Below are positions 60,280-64,000 of a stretch of 64,000 nt of DNA, piece after piece. The notes under the pieces are model-generated. The model was not told the DNA's origin, ran no database searches, and saw nothing but the letters and a program-made list of their open reading frames with translations. The stretch is taken from NCBI GenBank assembly GCA_902798705.1, contig CADBXS010000014.1, positions 1 to 64,000 of the forward strand, read 5' to 3'. Position 1 is the first letter of the stretch; every line of letters begins with the position of its first letter. Both the position numbers and the translations under genes were made by a program. This DNA comes from an uncultured Bacteroidales bacterium (GTDB taxonomy: Bacteria > Bacteroidota > Bacteroidia > Bacteroidales > Bacteroidaceae).

Positions 60280-61734
60280 ATGGGTATTTTTTCAAGTAAA
60301 CCTGACTATTCAAAAATCCGCACCAAGAAGGTGAGGGAACAAGAAGAGAAGGAAGAAAAAAAGTCGCAATCGAAGGCAAAGAAATGGATTCGCTTCATCA
60401 TCGTGCTGGCACTCTATCTGGCCTTCTGCTATTGGGTGAAAAGCTGGTGGGGACTGCTTGTAGTTCCTTTCATCTACGATGCCTACATCTCGAAGAAAAT
60501 CAACTGGGGATGGTGGAAGAGCCTCGACACAGCTGGTCGCACCATCATGAGTTGGGTGGATGCACTCGTGTTCGCCCTCGTTGCCGTGTATTTCGTCAAC
60601 AACTTCTTCTTCCAAAACTACAAGATTCCATCTTCTTCGCTTGAGAAGTCACTTCTCCTCACCATGCCGCTCACACAGCATACGCTTCCTCTCTTCAACT
60701 GCAAGTCCTACATCGAATGGCCTCATTGGGACTATCGTCGCGTGAAGGGATTGGGCACGGTGCAACTGGGCGACATCGTTGTGTTCAACTATCCTGCAGG
60801 CGACACAGTGGCCGTGGATTATCCTTACGACTACTACGACCTTTGCTACAACATCGGTCAGCAGGTGATTACCGACAACGGACAATTCATCCCCGACCTG
60901 AAGGGACACTCCACAGAGGAACAGATGGAACAGTTCTATGCCGTGTATGGCATCGGCAAGGAAGTGGTGAAGCAGCAGAAAAACAAATATGGCGACGTGA
61001 AAGTGCGTCCTGTCGACCGCCGCGAGAACTACGTGAAGCGTTGTGTGGGTCTGCCTGGTCAGACACTCCAAATCAAGGACAAGGTCATTTACCTCGACGG
61101 CAAGCCAATGCCACAACCCGAATTGTCGCAGTTCAACTACAAAGTCTATACGAAGAACGGACAGTTCCTGCCCGACAAACTCCGTGCCGACCTCAACATC
61201 AGCGACGAAGACCACGCTGGCATCCACAACTACACCGACGGTATGCCTCTCACCGAAGCAGCCAAGACTTCTCTGCTGAGCCATCCTGAACTCATCGACA
61301 GCATCGTGGAAGTGAAAGACGGTTTCCACGGACGACTTTACCCACTCGATTACGACTATGGATGGACTCGCGACAATTACGGTCCTGTGTATATTCCAAA
61401 GAAAGGTGGTGTGGTAAAGCTCAACATGAAGAACATCGCCATCTACGAACGACCAATCCGTGCCTACGAAGGTAACACCCTCGATGTGCGCAACGGAAAA
61501 ATCTATATCAACGGCGAGGAAGCCACAGAATATACCTTCAAGATGGACTACTACTGGATGATGGGTGATAATCGCCACAACTCTGCCGACTCACGCTACT
61601 GGGGCTTCGTGCCAGAAGACCACGTGGTGGGCAAGCCTCTCTTCGTTTGGTTGTCGGTTTCCGACGATGCCAACCCAGAGTCTCCACACTATCGCTGGAA
61701 CCGCATCTTTAAGTGGGTTGCCAATATTAAGTAG
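60280..61734 (+). CDS. lepB: Signal peptidase I, with probable in-frame loss after the catalytic serine
   Basis: 484 residues, the large Bacteroidetes form, cutting signal peptides at the outer face of the inner membrane. Three hydrophobic segments lie at about 36-53, 55-70 and 90-112. The serine box IPSSSLEKSLL (Ser120), the lysine box ENYVKRCVGLPG (Lys253) and box E GDNRHNSADSRYWGF are present. After SLL (residue 126) the sequence jumps to LTMPLTQHTLPLF. Relatives carry about 20 residues there, including a VGD...VSK...YG segment beside the active site. The frame is kept, so the protein is made but may be altered. Either a true 60-66 nt in-frame deletion or an assembly fault. Confidence 0.93.
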   Translation: MGIFSSKPDYSKIRTKKVREQEEKEEKKSQSKAKKWIRFIIVLALYLAFCYWVKSWWGLLVVPFIYDAYISKKINWGWWKSLDTAGRTIMSWVDALVFALVAVYFVNNFFFQNYKIPSSSLEKSLLLTMPLTQHTLPLFNCKSYIEWPHWDYRRVKGLGTVQLGDIVVFNYPAGDTVAVDYPYDYYDLCYNIGQQVITDNGQFIPDLKGHSTEEQMEQFYAVYGIGKEVVKQQKNKYGDVKVRPVDRRENYVKRCVGLPGQTLQIKDKVIYLDGKPMPQPELSQFNYKVYTKNGQFLPDKLRADLNISDEDHAGIHNYTDGMPLTEAAKTSLLSHPELIDSIVEVKDGFHGRLYPLDYDYGWTRDNYGPVYIPKKGGVVKLNMKNIAIYERPIRAYEGNTLDVRNGKIYINGEEATEYTFKMDYYWMMGDNRHNSADSRYWGFVPEDHVVGKPLFVWLSVSDDANPESPHYRWNRIFKWVANIK

Positions 61735-61869
61735 GAAAAACCACTCCTCACCCTCCCAGCGAGGGAGAGAGTGGTTACTCCACTAATCATAAATCTTCAC
61801 TATTATTTCTATTCATTTATCACCTGAGTATATACTCCCTCCTTCGCAGAGAGGGCAAGTGGTGGGTCT
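61735..61869. repeat. Inverted-repeat element between lepB and wbqC, copy 2
   Basis: It fills the whole gap, from the base after the lepB stop to the base before the next ATG. The left part holds AACCACTC...GAGTGGTT around CCCTCCCAGCGAGGGAG. The right part is CTCCCTCCTTCGCAGAGAGG, ending GTGGTGGGTCT. It resembles copy 1 in layout and end sequences. Confidence 0.65.
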
Positions 61870-62532
61870 ATGATTTTATCCACAGCATATTTGCCACCAA
61901 TTCAATGGTTTACCAAGCTCCTCGGAACAGAACAGAGTCCCGACGGAGCTTGTGTTGTTGATGTGGAAGCATACGAAAGCTACATCAAGCAGACCTATCG
62001 CAACCGCTGCATCATCGACTCGCCAGCCGGACCGCTTGCCCTCACCATTCCCGTGGAGAAGCCCGACAACGGAAGCCGACTCATTCGCGATCTCCGCATC
62101 AGCGACCACGGTAACTGGCGACACCAGCATTGGCAAGCACTCAGCTCCAGCTACTTCAACAGTCCATTTTTCGAATATTATCAAGACGACTTTCGTCCGT
62201 TCTACGAAAAGAAATACGATTTTCTGCTCGACTTCAACGAGGCTTTGGTTGAGAAATGCTGCGAACTAATCGACATCCATCCACAATTGCAGCGCACAAC
62301 GGACTATAAAGAGAAAGTGGCTATTTCATCCGATGAATTCGCCGATTTTCGCGACATCATCTCCCCGAAAAAGGACATATCACTCGACGCTTACTTCTGT
62401 CCAACACCCTATTATCAAGTGTTCTCTGCCAAGCATGGCTTTCTGCCCAACCTCAGTATTGTTGACCTCATCTTCAATATGGGTCCAGAATCCATTCTCA
62501 CTCTCCAAAACAGCATTCAAACCATTTCTTAG
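61870..62532 (+). CDS. WbqC-like family protein
   Basis: 220 residues. The N-terminal STAYLPPIQWFTKLLGTEQS, YIKQTYRNRCIIDSPAGPLA and the middle WRHQHWQALSSSYFNSPFFE match the WbqC family, whose members occur in O-antigen and other loci but lack a firmly assigned activity. No signal peptide or membrane segment is seen. The ATG stands directly at the end of the repeat that separates it from lepB, so its ribosome access depends on that repeat. The CotH-like gene follows after 14 bp. Confidence 0.88.
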   Translation: MILSTAYLPPIQWFTKLLGTEQSPDGACVVDVEAYESYIKQTYRNRCIIDSPAGPLALTIPVEKPDNGSRLIRDLRISDHGNWRHQHWQALSSSYFNSPFFEYYQDDFRPFYEKKYDFLLDFNEALVEKCCELIDIHPQLQRTTDYKEKVAISSDEFADFRDIISPKKDISLDAYFCPTPYYQVFSAKHGFLPNLSIVDLIFNMGPESILTLQNSIQTIS

Positions 62533-62546
62533 AAAAATCAAAATCA

Positions 62547-64000
62547 ATGAAAAGACTGGTCATCATCCTTGCAGGGCTAATGATGAGTTTATCCTTGATA
62601 GCCCAAAAGAAACTACCGATCGTAAGAATCACCACCAGCACTCCGCTGAACGCCACCAAGAAAGTGCCAGCACAGATGCAGGCAGACGACTATCAGGGTG
62701 CCATTGGTATCAAACTTAGAGGAAACAGTTCTCTCAGTTTCAACCAGAAGAAATACACCCTCGAACTGCGCAACGATGATGGAAGCGAAAGAGATTTTCC
62801 ACTGATGGGAATGCCCGCCCATAGCCAATGGGTGCTGCTGGCTCCCTACAACGATGTGTCGATGATGAGAGACCCATTTGCATTCCAAATGTGGCGCGAC
62901 ATGGGGCATTGGGGACCAAGAACAAAAATGGTGGAACTCTACATGGATGATGAATATCGAGGCATTTACATCCTTTGTGAAGCCATCAAGAGAGGCGAAC
63001 AGCGCGTGAACATTTCCAACGTGAAAAAGCGCGATACGGCAGGGCGTGAACTGACTGGCGGCTATATCCTGCGCATTGACACCTATAATGACGACGACGC
63101 CACCTTCAAGTCTAAGGTTCCAGGAATCGGGGAAGGCACCATGACCAGCGAGATTACATGGTCGTGCATCTACCCATCGAAGAAAAAGCTCCAGCCAGAA
63201 CAGATGGCTTACATCCAGGACTTCATCGATTCCGTAGAGCTCACTATCCAATCACCTCATTTCACCGATGCAAAATGGGGTTACGAAAGATTTATCGACG
63301 TGCCTTCCTTCGTCGATTATTTCATCCATACCGAGCTCAGCCTCAATGCTGACGGATACAAGCGTAGTGCCTATTTCTACAAGGAAAACGACAAGGAAGA
63401 TGGTTCCATCGGAAAACTCTTTGCCGGTCCTGTTTGGGACTATAACTTGGCATACGGGAACTGCAACTTCTGCAATGCGAACAACATTGAAGCGTGGTGC
63501 TTTGAAGGTGGTAACACTCAACCAACTCCAGCCCTATGGCAGCGGCTTTTGCAGGATCCATCCTTCCGAAAGGCTGTCAAGAAACGCTATCAAGCGCTGA
63601 GAAAAGGCATCCTCAGCAATCAAGCCATTAATCAATTCATTGACAAGCAAGCCGAACTGCTGAAACCTTATATTGACCAGCATTTCAAGAAATATCCAGA
63701 ATTGTTGGTGACTGAAGAGCAAAAACTGCAGCAGAGCCAAACACCTCCTTTTTCTTTTCCATCTTTTAATCTCGACTCCATCCCTGGTGGGTTCAGAGGA
63801 TTTCCACCATTTAACCTCGACTCAATACCCGGTGGATTCGGAGGATTTCCACCATTCAATCTCGATTCAATACCTGGTGGATTCGGAGGATTTCCACCAT
63901 TCAACCCAGATTCAATACCTGGAGGATTCGGAGGTTTTCCACCATTCAATCTCGACTCAATCCCCGATGGATTCGGAGGATTTCCACAGATGGGAGGCTT
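62547..64000 (+). CDS. Secreted CotH-kinase-like protein with tandem-repeat tail, cut by window edge
   Basis: At least 484 residues, open to the window edge. A signal peptide is cut near residue 19 (SLIAQ). CotH motifs are KLRGNSSLSFNQKKYTLEL, SQWVLLAPYNDVSMMRDPFA, MDDEYRGIYILCEAIKRGEQ and the acidic FAGPVWDYNLAYGNCNF, like the protein at 18031. From residue 407 a 15-residue unit, FNLDSIPGGFGGFPP, is repeated five times with few changes (63765-63989). The tail is rich in Gly, Pro and Phe and likely flexible. The kinase part could modify surface proteins, but the family is uncharacterised in this phylum. It lies 14 bp after wbqC. Confidence 0.85.
   Translation, partial: MKRLVIILAGLMMSLSLIAQKKLPIVRITTSTPLNATKKVPAQMQADDYQGAIGIKLRGNSSLSFNQKKYTLELRNDDGSERDFPLMGMPAHSQWVLLAPYNDVSMMRDPFAFQMWRDMGHWGPRTKMVELYMDDEYRGIYILCEAIKRGEQRVNISNVKKRDTAGRELTGGYILRIDTYNDDDATFKSKVPGIGEGTMTSEITWSCIYPSKKKLQPEQMAYIQDFIDSVELTIQSPHFTDAKWGYERFIDVPSFVDYFIHTELSLNADGYKRSAYFYKENDKEDGSIGKLFAGPVWDYNLAYGNCNFCNANNIEAWCFEGGNTQPTPALWQRLLQDPSFRKAVKKRYQALRKGILSNQAINQFIDKQAELLKPYIDQHFKKYPELLVTEEQKLQQSQTPPFSFPSFNLDSIPGGFRGFPPFNLDSIPGGFGGFPPFNLDSIPGGFGGFPPFNPDSIPGGFGGFPPFNLDSIPDGFGGFPQMGG
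63765..63989 (+). repeat. Five in-frame 45-bp tandem repeats in the CotH-like gene
   Basis: Units begin at 63765, 63810, 63855, 63900 and 63945, each coding FNLDSIPGGFGGFPP or a one- or two-residue variant (R for G in unit 1, P for L in unit 4, D for G and a final Q in unit 5). Silent differences between units show that they are not an exact recent copy run. The array may continue past the edge. Confidence 0.9.

Noticed and set aside
60649..61578. Long minus-strand open frame (309 codons) across lepB
   Set aside because: Antisense shadow of signal peptidase I, which has clear catalytic motifs on the plus strand.
63765..63989. CRISPR array
   Set aside because: The 45-bp units are contiguous, in frame and code for a regular peptide repeat; there are no spacers.

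Overview
The window looks like chromosome from a Bacteroidales bacterium, most likely a Prevotella-type genome. The evidence is paired SusC/SusD genes, lipoproteins with a Cys lipobox, a hybrid two-component (HTCS) regulator, promoters of the TTTG / TAnnTTTG type, few Shine-Dalgarno sites, and the Bacteroidetes gene order around the ribosomal proteins. All calls come from reading the sequence; no database search was run.

Layout. (1) 1-137: the 5' end of a class C-like group II intron, lying directly behind a terminator hairpin. (2) 165-17335, minus strand: one probable seven-gene operon, fasciclin - SusC - SusD - fasciclin - fasciclin - SusC - SusD, with a candidate promoter at 17555-17586 and no carbohydrate-active enzyme. 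(3) 18031-19977: a secreted CotH-kinase-like protein with its own promoter. (4) 20277-38465, minus strand: the joined str-S10-spc-alpha ribosomal block from rpsL to rplQ, including fusA, secY, map, infA and rpoA. (5) 38926-43472: a decayed remnant of a polysaccharide locus, with a decapitated HTCS regulator and a GH3 beta-glucosidase-like gene broken by an in-frame TGA. (6) 43765-47794: a SpoIIE phosphatase - DUF4421 - DUF418 cluster. (7) 47870-53541: an RND efflux operon (membrane fusion protein, permease, outer-membrane factor) with a palindrome upstream of its candidate promoter. (8) 54065-57632: a PAP2 phosphatase - small barrel - metallophosphoesterase operon. (9) 57964-62532: a DUF2851 gene divergent from dapB - lepB - wbqC. 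(10) 62547 to the edge: a second CotH-like protein with a 15-residue tandem-repeat tail.

Two themes run across the window. First, several genes that should be intact carry short internal losses: susD1, secY, rpsE and the RND permease out of frame, lepB in frame. Two more carry in-frame TGA codons. Because secY and rpsE are essential and normally single copy, assembly or consensus error is the first explanation, and read-level checking is needed before any of these is called a biological pseudogene. Second, the intergenic spaces hold at least two families of dispersed hairpin repeats: a 147-bp element at 17787 and 43534 with a diverged relative at 57826, and an inverted-repeat element that fills both gaps around lepB.
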